Shown here in pieces: positions 23,646 to 32,105 of a stretch of DNA of 64,000 nt; within the stretch, counting starts at the first letter, position 1; each line of letters starts with the position of its first letter. A program made the translations under genes and the position numbers. The notes under the pieces are model-generated. The model was not told the origin of the DNA. It was given only the letters and a program-made list of their open reading frames with translations, and searched no databases. Source of the DNA: Lysobacter sp. Root494 (GTDB lineage Bacteria; Pseudomonadota; Gammaproteobacteria; Xanthomonadales; Xanthomonadaceae); assembly GCF_001427225.1 (NCBI RefSeq), contig NZ_LMFH01000001.1, positions 410,330-474,329 of the forward strand, written 5' to 3'.

Positions 23646-26258
23646 CTACAACGTCGCCAGAATTGACGCCCAGTCACGCTGCTTGGGCATGACGAAGTGG
23701 AATTTTTCTCCGGCACGTCGCGCCCACAGGGCACCGATGTGCCGCTTCTCGGCCTGGTCCTTGTCGTCGTACAAATGAGCGCCCTTGTATTCGATGACCA
23801 GGAAGTGGCCGTTTTCCATCCGCACCAGGAAGTCGGGATAGAAGCGATGTTTCGAGGTCGGCAATGAGAACGCGCCGGGCTTGCGCTCCACGTTGCGGAT
23901 CCAGTCCTTCACGCCCTTCAGTTCGTTGGCGATGAAATTCGCGCACTCGAATTCCTCGCCCTGCGACTTGAGGTTGCCGATCTGTGGGAAGAAGTGCTTC
24001 GGCAAACTCACGTAGCCGTTGTACTGCCAATCCCAGGCGTAGCGCCCGGACGAGTAAACGCATTGCAGGCGTTCGTCGGCGCTCAAACGCTCCTCGTCCT
24101 GTAGCAGGGAAAGGAAGCGCTGCTTGTGCCCCGTCGCGCGCGCCGAGCCGATGCGTGCGACCAGCACGTCACGCAGGCGCCCCTTGCGGTAGGCCAACTC
24201 GTCCATTGCGAAGCCGCGCGTATCCAGCAGGTGACGCAGTGCGCCCGACAGCCATCCCGCGATCTCATCCGGATCGATGTCCGCGCGGATCACGCGCTGT
24301 TCCAGCCACCACAGCAGGTCGGCTTCGCTGGCCGACTCGCGCACGCCGAACAGGCCCATCTGCACCTGCAGCCGTTCCAGCGAATCGAGCTTCAACTTGC
24401 CGGCATCACTCATTCCCAGGCGCTTGCGCTGCAATTCCTCGAACTGGCGCGGGAAGGCGGTTTCGTCCAGTAGCGAGTCGACGTCAGCCAAGGCCAGCGT
24501 GCCTTCCAGATCCGGCGCATCGTCCAGATCGCCCAGCCAGTCGCCCTGCTTCCATGCCAGCAAGGGCAGGGCGAAGCTTTCGCCCTGCTCGGAAGGCGTT
24601 TTCTCGAGCGGCCCGGCAGGCGAGAGCAATCGGGCGAAGGCGTTCTCGGCCGCTTGTACCGCAGCCTCGGAGGGCATCGCGGCTTTCAGTGCCTTTTGCT
24701 CGGCGGGCGACCACTCTCCGCGCAAGGTCAGGCTGCCGGTTTCCGGTGAAACATCCAGCTTGTTTTCGATGCGCTTGCGCACCGTATCCAGGGCCTGGCT
24801 GAAATCAGGCAATTGCACCCGGCCTTGATTGACCGGCAACTCGATGCTGACGCTCTGCTGGCTGCGCAACAGGTCCTCTTCCTTCGGGTCCGGCGTGTGG
24901 ATCAGGTCCTTGACGTCCTGCCGTTCGAAGCCCGCATGTACCAGGCCATCGCGCAGCGTGTTGGCCACGGCGAGGATGTTGGTGGAGACCGCAAACGCGT
25001 AGGCGCGGTTCAATTCGTCGTGCTGCTTACGCCGTACATTCGGCATGCGCAGCACTCGGCCGAGGATCTGTTCCAGTGCAGTTTGTGTGCTGCTTCCACG
25101 GAAGCTCAACAATACATAGGCCTCAGGCCAATCCCAGCCTTCGCGCAGCTTGTCGGCGGTGATGACGAAGCGCAGTTTGGCCGGATCGATGCCATCGAGT
25201 TCATCCACGCCGGTGGCAGAGCGCGCGATCTGTTCGGCGGGAATGCTGAAGTCGTCCAGCAAGGCCTGCCGGACCTTGTCGACCGTCATCGCATCCGGGT
25301 TGCCTTGCTGCTGGCGCTCGGCCTGCAACAGCATGATCGGACGCAGTGCTTCGCCGGTCGTTTGCTTCTCCGCATCCGCCGCTACCTGCAGGCGGTCCAG
25401 GCAGGCGATGGCCTCGCGCAGTGCGATGCGCCAGTCGCCATGCGCGGCCATGTCCACCGGCAGCTTGATCATGTCCTCGCCCTGCAGCGTAGACGCCGAC
25501 ACCGAATACAGCACATTGGACGGCTGGTTCAGACGATCCGGCGTGGCGGTCAGTTCCAGCACCGCGCACGGGTCCAGCCGTGCCAGCGTGTCGAAGGCCA
25601 GATCGGTACCCTGGTTGTGCGCCTCGTCGATGATCACGAAGGGCCGGCGCAGCTTCAGCGCCTCCACCAGCGACCAGCTTGGCTGCTCGACGCCACGGAA
25701 GTGTTCCATCAGCGCGCCGTTCGGCTTGTACACGGCGAGCCGCGTAGTGTCTTCCTGCTTGAACGCCTGCATGGTGGCGACGACTACCGTGTCCTGGCTG
25801 TCGAACACAGAAGGCGGCGTCGACAGGGCTTCGTCGATGTCGAGCACGGCGACGTCACCGAGTTCGGCGCGCAATTCGTCATGCAGCAGTTCGCCCGGCG
25901 TGCGCAACACGCGCAGGGTCTGCGTGCGGATGGCGTCGCTGGGAACCAGCCATAACGTCAGGCTGGTTCCCGCCGGCAGCAGCCTGCGCTTGAAGCGGGC
26001 GATGGCATGGCCGCCGATCAGGGTCTTGCCACCACCCGTGGGGATGCGCAGGCAGACCACGGGCACGTCGGCTTCGGCCAATGCGGTTGGCGCGTGATAC
26101 GGAATCTTGAGCTTGAAGTGCTGCTGCGTGCATTGCTCGAAGGCGTCGCGGCTGGCGTTGCGCGTGCCGGGCGTGGCTTCATTCGCAGCCTTGTAGGCAA
26201 GCAGGAAACCTTCCCAGGCGTCGAGGACCTGGTCCTGATACTTCTTCAGCAGGCTCAT
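23646..26258 (-). CDS. res: Type III-like restriction enzyme, helicase/endonuclease subunit (Res)
   Basis: The 870-residue protein has an SF2 helicase core (Walker A PTGGGKT at 73-79; DEAH at 211-214; motif VI-like QILGRVLRMPN near 400). It ends in a PD-(D/E)xK nuclease domain with D809, E823 and K825 in YPDFLVRMENGHFLVIEYKG. Res subunits cut DNA after ATP-driven travel from two methylation sites, together with Mod. ATG 26258 overlaps the mod stop by four bases (ATGA). It is convergent with hslU. All key residues are intact, so the system looks active. Confidence 0.88.
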   Translation of the reverse strand: MSLLKKYQDQVLDAWEGFLLAYKAANEATPGTRNASRDAFEQCTQQHFKLKIPYHAPTALAEADVPVVCLRIPTGGGKTLIGGHAIARFKRRLLPAGTSLTLWLVPSDAIRTQTLRVLRTPGELLHDELRAELGDVAVLDIDEALSTPPSVFDSQDTVVVATMQAFKQEDTTRLAVYKPNGALMEHFRGVEQPSWSLVEALKLRRPFVIIDEAHNQGTDLAFDTLARLDPCAVLELTATPDRLNQPSNVLYSVSASTLQGEDMIKLPVDMAAHGDWRIALREAIACLDRLQVAADAEKQTTGEALRPIMLLQAERQQQGNPDAMTVDKVRQALLDDFSIPAEQIARSATGVDELDGIDPAKLRFVITADKLREGWDWPEAYVLLSFRGSSTQTALEQILGRVLRMPNVRRKQHDELNRAYAFAVSTNILAVANTLRDGLVHAGFERQDVKDLIHTPDPKEEDLLRSQQSVSIELPVNQGRVQLPDFSQALDTVRKRIENKLDVSPETGSLTLRGEWSPAEQKALKAAMPSEAAVQAAENAFARLLSPAGPLEKTPSEQGESFALPLLAWKQGDWLGDLDDAPDLEGTLALADVDSLLDETAFPRQFEELQRKRLGMSDAGKLKLDSLERLQVQMGLFGVRESASEADLLWWLEQRVIRADIDPDEIAGWLSGALRHLLDTRGFAMDELAYRKGRLRDVLVARIGSARATGHKQRFLSLLQDEERLSADERLQCVYSSGRYAWDWQYNGYVSLPKHFFPQIGNLKSQGEEFECANFIANELKGVKDWIRNVERKPGAFSLPTSKHRFYPDFLVRMENGHFLVIEYKGAHLYDDKDQAEKRHIGALWARRAGEKFHFVMPKQRDWASILATL

Positions 26259-27997
26259 GGCTTCACCCGCAGGTCGTAGGGCAGGTGCCTGAAACGGATG
26301 CCGAGCTTGCGCAGGCGTTCTTCGCCGATGGCGCAGCGGGCGGCATAGACCACGCGCGGGCCGAGGTGCGGTGGCAGTTGTTCAAGCAGCGGCGTGGTGA
26401 CGACGTTGCCGCCGTCGATGGAGCGATCCTCGAGGATGCCGTTGTAGAGCAGGTATACGGCGCGGCCTTCGTGCACGCCAAGCAGGGGGCTGCCGATGTC
26501 GGCCTTGCGCTTGCTGGCGCGTTGTGGCGGCAGGCCCATGCCGGTTTCCATGAACCAGACGAAGTTGGCCAGTTCGGCGAAGCGCACGTCCTTGTCGATG
26601 TGGCCGCGCGGATCGAACAGGGCCTTGCCGAGCCTGCAGAACTGGAAGCCGCCGCCGAGGCCTTCCACGTGTTCGCCTCTTGCGTTTGTGTAGCCGTCAG
26701 CGATACGGCGAATTCGTTCTGCGGTGATGGCTTCCGCGATGCTTTGCTTCATCTCAATAGTAATAAAGCGGCGCCGCGAGCCATCAGCAGCGTTTAGCTT
26801 CAAGACCGCCGCACCTGTCGTGCCCGAACCGCCAAACGAATCCAGCACGATGTCATCGTTGTTGGTGGTGAAGCTCAGCAGCTCTTCGATCAGCTCGGTG
26901 GGCTTCGGGAAGTCGAATGGGCGTTTGTTGCCTGGGAAAATCTGCTTGATTTCGTTGGTGCCGGTACGGCCATCAAGTTCGAACAAGCTTGAAAGCTTGG
27001 ATCGGTAGTCCCTGATGTAAACCTTCAATTCGATGAGCTTGGTTTCGTCCTCGCCGAAGAGGATTCGTTCTTCGGCAAGCAATCGCGCCATCGTTTCTTC
27101 TGGAAAGCGATACCCCATCATCGGTTGTACGCATGGCTTACCAGTGACCGGATGAATTACGTCATAGCGATAGCCTTCCTTGCCCGGGTTATGGACGCTT
27201 CTCATCCCAGTGTAGATGCCGCCATCGTCGATGAACTTGTAATCCTGAAATGGCCAAAGTTCATCCTTGTGCTTACGAAACCATTTCGTGTATTCGAGTT
27301 GGCGCTTTACGCCATCCGAGTATTCGAGGACAAATTCGTCGCCTATTTCGAGAAGGCGTGATTTCACCGCCAGGTTGGCGGATTTCCACTCTTTCTTGAT
27401 CTTCCCCTTGTATCGCGCGTAACACAGCACGTATTCGTGCTCGATGGCGATATTCGTTGGGTTGTTATCCGTTGCGTTCTTCCAGATGATGGTCCCGACC
27501 CGGTTTGAAATCCCGAAGATTTCATCCAGCAACAGGCGCAGGCTGGCGTATTCGTTTTCGTCGATGGAAACGAAGATGACGCCGTCGTCGCGCAAGAATT
27601 GCTTCAATAGCATCAAACGCGGATACATCATGCATAGCCACTTGTCGTGGCGGGAAAGGTCTTCCGTTTCCGAGCCGACTACTTTGTTTAGCCATGCCGA
27701 AATTTCAGGGCTGTTGACGTTATCGCTGTAAATCCAGCCCGTACGGCTGCCACTTTCGTCGCGATCGTCCACGCCCGTGTTGTATGGCGGGTCGATGTAG
27801 ATGCACTTCACTTGCCCCGCGTAGCGCGGCAGCAGTGCCCTTAATGCCAGCAGGTTGTCACCCTGGACGATCAGGTTCCCGGCGCCGTCTCCGTCTGGGT
27901 TGCAGGAGAGCCCAGGCACCGGCTCCAGCAGCCGATATGGCACGTCCTTGTGGTGTTTGACCACCGCAGGTTTGCCGATCCAGTCCAGTACGGGCAC
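26255..27997 (-). CDS. mod: Site-specific adenine/cytosine-N4 DNA methyltransferase, Type III Mod-like
   Basis: The 580-residue methyltransferase has motif IV DPPYNTG at 69-75 before the S-adenosylmethionine motif I at ~386-394 (DSFGGSGTTG). This is the beta-class order typical of Type III Mod enzymes. Target recognition lies between or after these. GTG 27997 is the first codon after an in-frame TAA that closes a short leader ORF (27998-28081). The middle of the gene is visibly more A/T-rich than the rest of the window, a sign of transfer. It is coupled to res by a 4-base overlap. Confidence 0.88.
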   Translation of the reverse strand: MPVLDWIGKPAVVKHHKDVPYRLLEPVPGLSCNPDGDGAGNLIVQGDNLLALRALLPRYAGQVKCIYIDPPYNTGVDDRDESGSRTGWIYSDNVNSPEISAWLNKVVGSETEDLSRHDKWLCMMYPRLMLLKQFLRDDGVIFVSIDENEYASLRLLLDEIFGISNRVGTIIWKNATDNNPTNIAIEHEYVLCYARYKGKIKKEWKSANLAVKSRLLEIGDEFVLEYSDGVKRQLEYTKWFRKHKDELWPFQDYKFIDDGGIYTGMRSVHNPGKEGYRYDVIHPVTGKPCVQPMMGYRFPEETMARLLAEERILFGEDETKLIELKVYIRDYRSKLSSLFELDGRTGTNEIKQIFPGNKRPFDFPKPTELIEELLSFTTNNDDIVLDSFGGSGTTGAAVLKLNAADGSRRRFITIEMKQSIAEAITAERIRRIADGYTNARGEHVEGLGGGFQFCRLGKALFDPRGHIDKDVRFAELANFVWFMETGMGLPPQRASKRKADIGSPLLGVHEGRAVYLLYNGILEDRSIDGGNVVTTPLLEQLPPHLGPRVVYAARCAIGEERLRKLGIRFRHLPYDLRVKP

Positions 27998-28081
27998 TTA
28001 GCGCAGCCCCATCCGCAGCTGCGCCTGCCGGTGGCCACGGGCAACGAACTTCGGCAGTTGCTCGAGGATGGACTTGGGCAT
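27998..28081 (-). CDS. 27-residue leader ORF in frame with mod
   Basis: An ATG at 28081 opens a short frame (MPKSILEQLPKFVARGHRQ, then AQLRMGLR) that ends in TAA directly abutting the mod GTG, in the same frame. The peptide resembles the N-terminal helix I associate with some large site-specific methyltransferases, so it may be a remnant N-terminus cut off by one stop codon. It may instead be a leader peptide that couples translation to mod. Confidence 0.4.
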   Translation of the reverse strand: MPKSILEQLPKFVARGHRQAQLRMGLR

Positions 28082-28102
28082 GGACCCGGAGGCGAAACGA
28101 CA

Positions 28103-28145
28103 ATATGAAAGTAAAACTTTCAATCAAATGAAAGTCAAACTTCCT
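28103..28145 (-). promoter_or_regulatory. Candidate mod-res promoter covered by two operator dyads
   Basis: On the minus strand TTGACT (28138-28133) and TTTACT (28115-28110) are spaced by 17 bp, as in a sigma-70 promoter. A perfect dyad GAAAGT-AAA-ACTTTC (28107-28121) covers the -10 and an imperfect one GAAAGT-CAA-ACTTCC (28130-28144) covers the -35. Their centres are 23 bp apart, about two helical turns. The HTH gene that starts at 28180 on the other strand is the natural candidate to bind them. Confidence 0.65.
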
Positions 28146-28179
28146 ATTCGCGCTCGACGGGCACCTAACGTCCTGTGCC

Positions 28180-28575
28180 ATGAAGGACGAGAAAGCGGAA
28201 TTTGCGGCGCGGCTCCGCGCTGCCCTGCACGCCGCGAACATCGAGGCGAGCGCGTCGGTGCTGGAGAAGCGGTTCAACTCACGCTATGGCGGCGCGCCGG
28301 TAACCGCGCAGGCGATTTCGCAGTGGCTCAATGGCAAGGTGATCCCGCGGCAGGACAAGATCCGCGTGCTGGCCGCGATCGTCGGGATCGATCCGCATGT
28401 CCTGCAGTACGGCGGCGGCAAGTCGAAGGTCGCGGAGGTCCGGACCAGTTGGGCCGACGGCATGAGTGCGCAGGACCGGGCCATGGTCGATGCCTTCCTC
28501 GGGTTGCCTCCAAGGCAACGCAACCTGGTGCGCGAAATCGTCGCGGTGCTGGCGGATTCGGCCGGCGACCGGTGA
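28180..28575 (+). CDS. HTH (Cro/C1-type) transcriptional regulator, candidate R-M controller
   Basis: The 131-residue protein has an N-terminal helix-turn-helix of the phage-repressor kind (residues ~10-65: RLRAALHAANIEASASVLEK, then VTAQAISQWLNGKVIPRQDKI) and a C-terminal helical part (MSAQDRAMVDAFLGLPPRQR). It is divergent from mod, with paired dyads between, so it probably represses or times mod-res and itself. Classical controller proteins are smaller (~80 residues), so this is a functional analogy. Confidence 0.75.
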   Translation: MKDEKAEFAARLRAALHAANIEASASVLEKRFNSRYGGAPVTAQAISQWLNGKVIPRQDKIRVLAAIVGIDPHVLQYGGGKSKVAEVRTSWADGMSAQDRAMVDAFLGLPPRQRNLVREIVAVLADSAGDR

Positions 28576-28703
28576 GCAGTGCCGGCGGGATAGGGTTCCG
28601 GGCCGGAGGGGAGCGGAACGCCATTCAGCGGGTCCTGAGGGCTGAATGGAGCCAGTCGCCAAGTTGGCGAATTCAACAAAGCAATCTTGCCCAGCTCGTC
28701 AAC

Positions 28704-28724
28704 TGTATGCACAATGTGCACACA
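28704..28724. promoter_or_regulatory. Candidate operator of the toxin-antitoxin pair
   Basis: TGTATGCAC and GTGCACACA face each other across AAT with one mismatch, 18 bp before the antitoxin start. DUF1778 antitoxins bind such dyads to repress their own operon. The binding is inferred. Confidence 0.5.
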
Positions 28725-28742
28725 TACCGCCGAGTCCGTGCC

Positions 28743-29018
28743 ATGACTGCTGCCACCCCAAACAGGGTCATCAATTTTCGAGCGCCGGCTGCCAAGCAGG
28801 CGCTGATCGACCATGCCGCGCGGGTTTCCGGTAAGAACCGGACGGAGTTCATCCTGGACGCCTCCTGTGAGAAGGCTCGGGAAGTCCTGGCCGACCAGAC
28901 GCACTTTGCTTTGAGTCGCCAGGCGTTGCAGCGCTTTAACGAGCTGATTGAGGCACCACTGACCAATACCGATGCTTTGCGTCGCTTGTTGAGTACACCA
29001 GCACCCTGGGAGCGTTGA
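28743..29018 (+). CDS. DUF1778 (ribbon-helix-helix) antitoxin, TacA/AtaR-like
   Basis: The 91-residue protein begins with a ribbon-helix-helix DNA-binding part (RVINFRAPAAKQALIDHAARVSG, then KNRTEFILDAS) and has a C-terminal toxin-binding tail (FALSRQALQRFNELIEAP). DUF1778 antitoxins neutralise GNAT toxins and repress the operon. The toxin gene starts 3 bp after its stop. ATG 28743 is chosen because it gives the standard family length. Confidence 0.92.
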   Translation: MTAATPNRVINFRAPAAKQALIDHAARVSGKNRTEFILDASCEKAREVLADQTHFALSRQALQRFNELIEAPLTNTDALRRLLSTPAPWER

Positions 29019-29021
29019 TCC

Positions 29022-29534
29022 TTGGCGATCCGTCCTCCTGCGCCGCTTTCTGGCGAGCATAGGCTGGAGGACTTCCAGTGCACCTCCCCCGAGCTGGCGA
29101 AGTGGCTGGCGCATCGCGCCCGTAAGAATCACCGCGATGGGGCTTCCAGGTGCTTCGTGGTGTGCGATGACCATCAAAACGTCATCGGCTACTACGCGCT
29201 CGCAGCGGGTGCGATTTCGCACGGGATCGCACCTGGCAGCATCAAACGCAACATGCCCGATCCAGTCCCGGTGGCGGTTTTGGGGCGGCTTGCGGTGCAT
29301 GTGGATTGGATGGGGCAGGGGATCGGACGCGGGTTGCTGAAAGATGCGGTCCAGCGGATCTTGCAGATTGCCGGACAGATGGGCATCCGGGCGCTGCTCT
29401 GTCATGCCATCGATGAAGAGGCGAAGGCGTTCTATCTGAAGCATGGATTTATCGAGTCGCCCATCGATCCGATGACGGTCATGCTGAGCCTTGCCCGACT
29501 GCAGGAAGCGCTACGCCAACAATCAGATAAGTAG
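29022..29534 (+). CDS. GNAT acetyltransferase toxin, TacT/AtaT-like
   Basis: The family acetylates the amino group of charged tRNAs and blocks translation. The 170-residue protein shows the typical blocks [33 protein letters not shown], the acetyl-CoA loop [13 protein letters not shown] and the C-terminal [11 protein letters not shown] with the expected catalytic tyrosine. The start is TTG at 29022, 3 bp after the antitoxin stop; no other start fits. It lies next to a restriction-modification system, a common pairing on mobile islands. Confidence 0.9.
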   Translation: MAIRPPAPLSGEHRLEDFQCTSPELAKWLAHRARKNHRDGASRCFVVCDDHQNVIGYYALAAGAISHGIAPGSIKRNMPDPVPVAVLGRLAVHVDWMGQGIGRGLLKDAVQRILQIAGQMGIRALLCHAIDEEAKAFYLKHGFIESPIDPMTVMLSLARLQEALRQQSDK

Positions 29535-29574
29535 TCCGGCGTACTACCCAAGGCTCCCTCCAATGCGCCGCTTA

Positions 29575-29712
29575 CTGCAGGGCCACTTCCCGATCCGTGG
29601 CGAACTCGGTGCACTGGGCAAGGACGACTTCGTCCGCATCCTCACCGAACCGCCACGCAATACGTCGAACTGCTGAAGGCCCGACGGCGTCCCGCTGCAG
29701 TTCGACCCCATC
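29575..29712 (+). pseudogene. Degraded partial copy of hslU (3' part)
   Basis: 29575-29651 matches hslU 23121-23197 with only five differences. After a deletion of ~13 bp that shifts the frame, similarity continues (ACGCAATACGTCGAACTGCT against ACGCAGTACGTCGAACTGCT) to about 29712. It is too short and broken to encode protein. It lies at the far end of the island that begins just after the intact hslU. The rest of 29535-29925 holds no gene. Confidence 0.88.
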
Positions 29713-29925
29713 GGGCATGACCCGCTCTCACGCCCGCGCTGCCACCAACCGCCGCGGCATTCAAAACCTTTCATAACTTTTCAACGATCGGGAAAAGCAT
29801 TCCGCAGGCCGCTATGGCCCACTTGACCGGCGCCTAACGGCGGCGAACACCCGGGACTCCAGGCCGTGCCTGCGGGGACTGCGGTTCCATTCGCCGGCGG
29901 CGCGTTGAATCTTCAGGGGGAAAAC

Positions 29926-30588
29926 TTGAGCACGAGACATATCAATGCCGGCCTGTGGCTGGCGTGCGGGGCGTTGCTGTTCGCAGCCGGGGCCGGTGAG
30001 GCCCGTGACCGCAAGAAGCCGGAGCTGGAAAACCGCAACGGCGTCCAGACCCGCGACCTCGACCCGAGCCAGAAGGGCATCGTCACCGGTGTCGGCATCG
30101 AAGCCCACGACATCCAGACCATGACCAACCAGATGGCGCGCGACATGTTCGCCAGCGGCTTCCTCAATGGTCTCGGGAAACCGCCGCGGATCCTCATCGA
30201 CGAGCAGGAGTTCCGCAACGAAGGCTCGCAGATCATCAACCGGCGCATGATCACCCAGCGCCTCATGACCGAACTCAACCGCGCCTCGCAGGGCCGCATG
30301 ACCTTCGTGAGCCAGCGCTACGCCGGCATGGTCGCCAAGCAGCGCGAACTCAAGCGCGACGGGGTCACCGACGTGGGCACCACCGGGCTCACCGGCGGAC
30401 AGGCCGGCGTCGACTACTTCCTCGGCGGCGCGATCATGACCCTGGACAGCCGCGATCCGCAGAGCGGCGTGATCCAGCGTTACAACCAGATCGCGTTCGA
30501 ACTTGTCGATGCCGAAACCGGCGGCGTGGTCTGGAGCGGCATGTACGAATTCCAGCGTGCCGCGGCCGACGACGTCATCTACCGCTGA
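29926..30588 (+). CDS. LpoB-like exported protein
   Basis: The start is TTG 29926, preceded by AGGGGG. The signal peptide is hydrophobic (GLWLACGALLFAAGAGEARD), with no lipobox. The ~200-residue body resembles LpoB-family penicillin-binding-protein activators: MITQRLMTELNRASQGRMTF, then an internal GGQAGVDYFLGGAI and a C-terminal LVDAETGGVVWSGMYEFQ. LpoB in E. coli stimulates PBP1B from the outer membrane; lacking the lipid site, this one may act differently. It opens a same-strand gene series that runs to 42200. Confidence 0.7.
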   Translation: MSTRHINAGLWLACGALLFAAGAGEARDRKKPELENRNGVQTRDLDPSQKGIVTGVGIEAHDIQTMTNQMARDMFASGFLNGLGKPPRILIDEQEFRNEGSQIINRRMITQRLMTELNRASQGRMTFVSQRYAGMVAKQRELKRDGVTDVGTTGLTGGQAGVDYFLGGAIMTLDSRDPQSGVIQRYNQIAFELVDAETGGVVWSGMYEFQRAAADDVIYR

Positions 30589-30771
30589 CCAGGCATGGCC
30601 GGGTCCACGAGCCGGTCATGCCGCAACACCATCCCCCGGCCTTGCCTGCGTGCCCACGCGGGGCGAAGGCACGGTGCATCGCGTCCGCCCGGACGACGAC
30701 GCACCGATCCGCACCGCGCTGACGCTGCATCCGGCGACCGCGCACGCCAACACACCTCCGAAGGAGTTGCC

Positions 30772-31260
30772 ATGAAATTCGCCGCATCCGCCCTCTGCAC
30801 CGCCGGCCTCATCGCCCTGTCGCTCGCCGGCTGCTCCACGCCCAACACGCGCCCGCAGGCGCTGCTCAAGTGCGACTACAAGGCGCTGAAGAAGAACGCG
30901 CCCGTCGGTGGTCCCGCGCTGACCTCGGTCGCGTACGGCGCGGTCAAGGACATTCCCGCCGACGCCGTGCTGATGAGCGACTCCGTGCTCTTCCACAGCG
31001 TGATGGTCCAGCAGCTCAACACCTCGAACACCGCCGGCGGGACCGTGCAGGTCAGCGCGCGCCTGGCCAACTGCACGGGCGAAGGCATGAGCGTGCGCGC
31101 GCGCACCGCGTTCCTCGACCAGGGCATGGCCCCGGCCGAACCCGTCTCCGCATGGCGCACGGTGTTCCTGCCCGCGGGCGGCATGGCCGTCTACCAGGAG
31201 TCGTCGTTCTCCGCCGGCAAGGCCGCGCACTACTACATCGAACTGGCGCCCAACCTCTGA
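30772..31260 (+). CDS. YcfL-like lipoprotein (DUF1425 type)
   Basis: This 162-residue lipoprotein has a lipobox (SLAGC) and good AAGGAG site. The body has a YcfL-like beta pattern (ADAVLMSDSVLFHSVMVQQL, then VQVSARLANCTG). E. coli ycfL lies next to lpoB, and here too an LpoB-like gene lies just upstream. The role is unknown but tied to the cell envelope. A 183-bp gap before it holds no other gene. Confidence 0.6.
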   Translation: MKFAASALCTAGLIALSLAGCSTPNTRPQALLKCDYKALKKNAPVGGPALTSVAYGAVKDIPADAVLMSDSVLFHSVMVQQLNTSNTAGGTVQVSARLANCTGEGMSVRARTAFLDQGMAPAEPVSAWRTVFLPAGGMAVYQESSFSAGKAAHYYIELAPNL

Positions 31261-31274
31261 TCCGGGAGCACGCG

Positions 31275-32105
31275 ATGCGTATCGCACTGATGACCTGCGC
31301 CGTCGCACTGGCGCTCGCGTTTCCGCACGAAACCGCCGCGCAGATGCGCGCCGGCCAGCCGCCGGTGCTGAAACCCGCGCCGCGCCATACGCCGCAGGCA
31401 ACCACGCCATGGTCCGCATTGCGCGAACGCCTCGGCGCGCGCAACCGGGTGATGCTGTTCTGGGAATCGCAGCTCGAAGACGGGCTCACCACCGGTTACC
31501 GCGAAGTCGAAACCCTGGACCGTCGCGTGCAGGGCAACGCCGCACAGGTCGCGGGCGTCGCCAGCACCTACGACGGCGCGGTCGGCGTTTCCGTCGCCGG
31601 CGCCGAAGCCAGCCTGCATCAGCGCAGCGAGAAGTTCACCGAAGGCCAGGGCCCCGCGCGCACCACGCTCTCGGCCGATGCGCGAGCGATGCAGTCGGAA
31701 TTCATGGCCCAGTTGCGCCAGGGCGGCGTGCGCTTCATCGACCGCACCCTCGCCACGCGCCTGACCGGAATGGACGTCGAAGGCGAACGCCCCAACCTGC
31801 ACGCGATCGAGACGCAGGCGCTGGTTGGCCACGCCGACTACCTGGCCGAAGTCACCTCGCGCATCGACGCGAGTGCCACGTCCGGCCGCCGCTTCCACGT
31901 CGCGCTGCGCGATGTCGCCAGCGGCGAAACGCTGGTCGATTTCGACACGCCCGCCGAACTGGGCGAAGCCGGTCCGCAGCCGTGGGTCGCCGGGGCGAAT
32001 GGTTTCGAACGCGCCGCGCCACGCGCCGCCACCATGACCGACACCGCGCGCGTGCTCGCCGACGAAACCGGCCGCCACCTGGCCGACGCGCTGGTGCACC
32101 GGTGA
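31275..32105 (+). CDS. Exported protein of the LpoB/TPS operon, hypothetical
   Basis: The 276-residue protein has a signal peptide (MRIALMTCAVALALAFP to TAAQ). The middle (FMAQLRQGGVRFIDRTLATRL) and end (FHVALRDVASGETLVDFDTP) look like another CsgG/LpoB-type alpha/beta envelope domain, where a name-binding loop precedes a statement of value in the last strands; this is weak. It starts 14 bp after the YcfL-like gene and overlaps the next (GTGA). Confidence 0.6.
   Translation: MRIALMTCAVALALAFPHETAAQMRAGQPPVLKPAPRHTPQATTPWSALRERLGARNRVMLFWESQLEDGLTTGYREVETLDRRVQGNAAQVAGVASTYDGAVGVSVAGAEASLHQRSEKFTEGQGPARTTLSADARAMQSEFMAQLRQGGVRFIDRTLATRLTGMDVEGERPNLHAIETQALVGHADYLAEVTSRIDASATSGRRFHVALRDVASGETLVDFDTPAELGEAGPQPWVAGANGFERAAPRAATMTDTARVLADETGRHLADALVHR

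Noticed and set aside
29491-29676. 61-codon frame covering the hslU fragment
   Set aside because: It starts inside the toxin gene in another frame and ends at the frameshift; the similarity is explained by a pseudogene.
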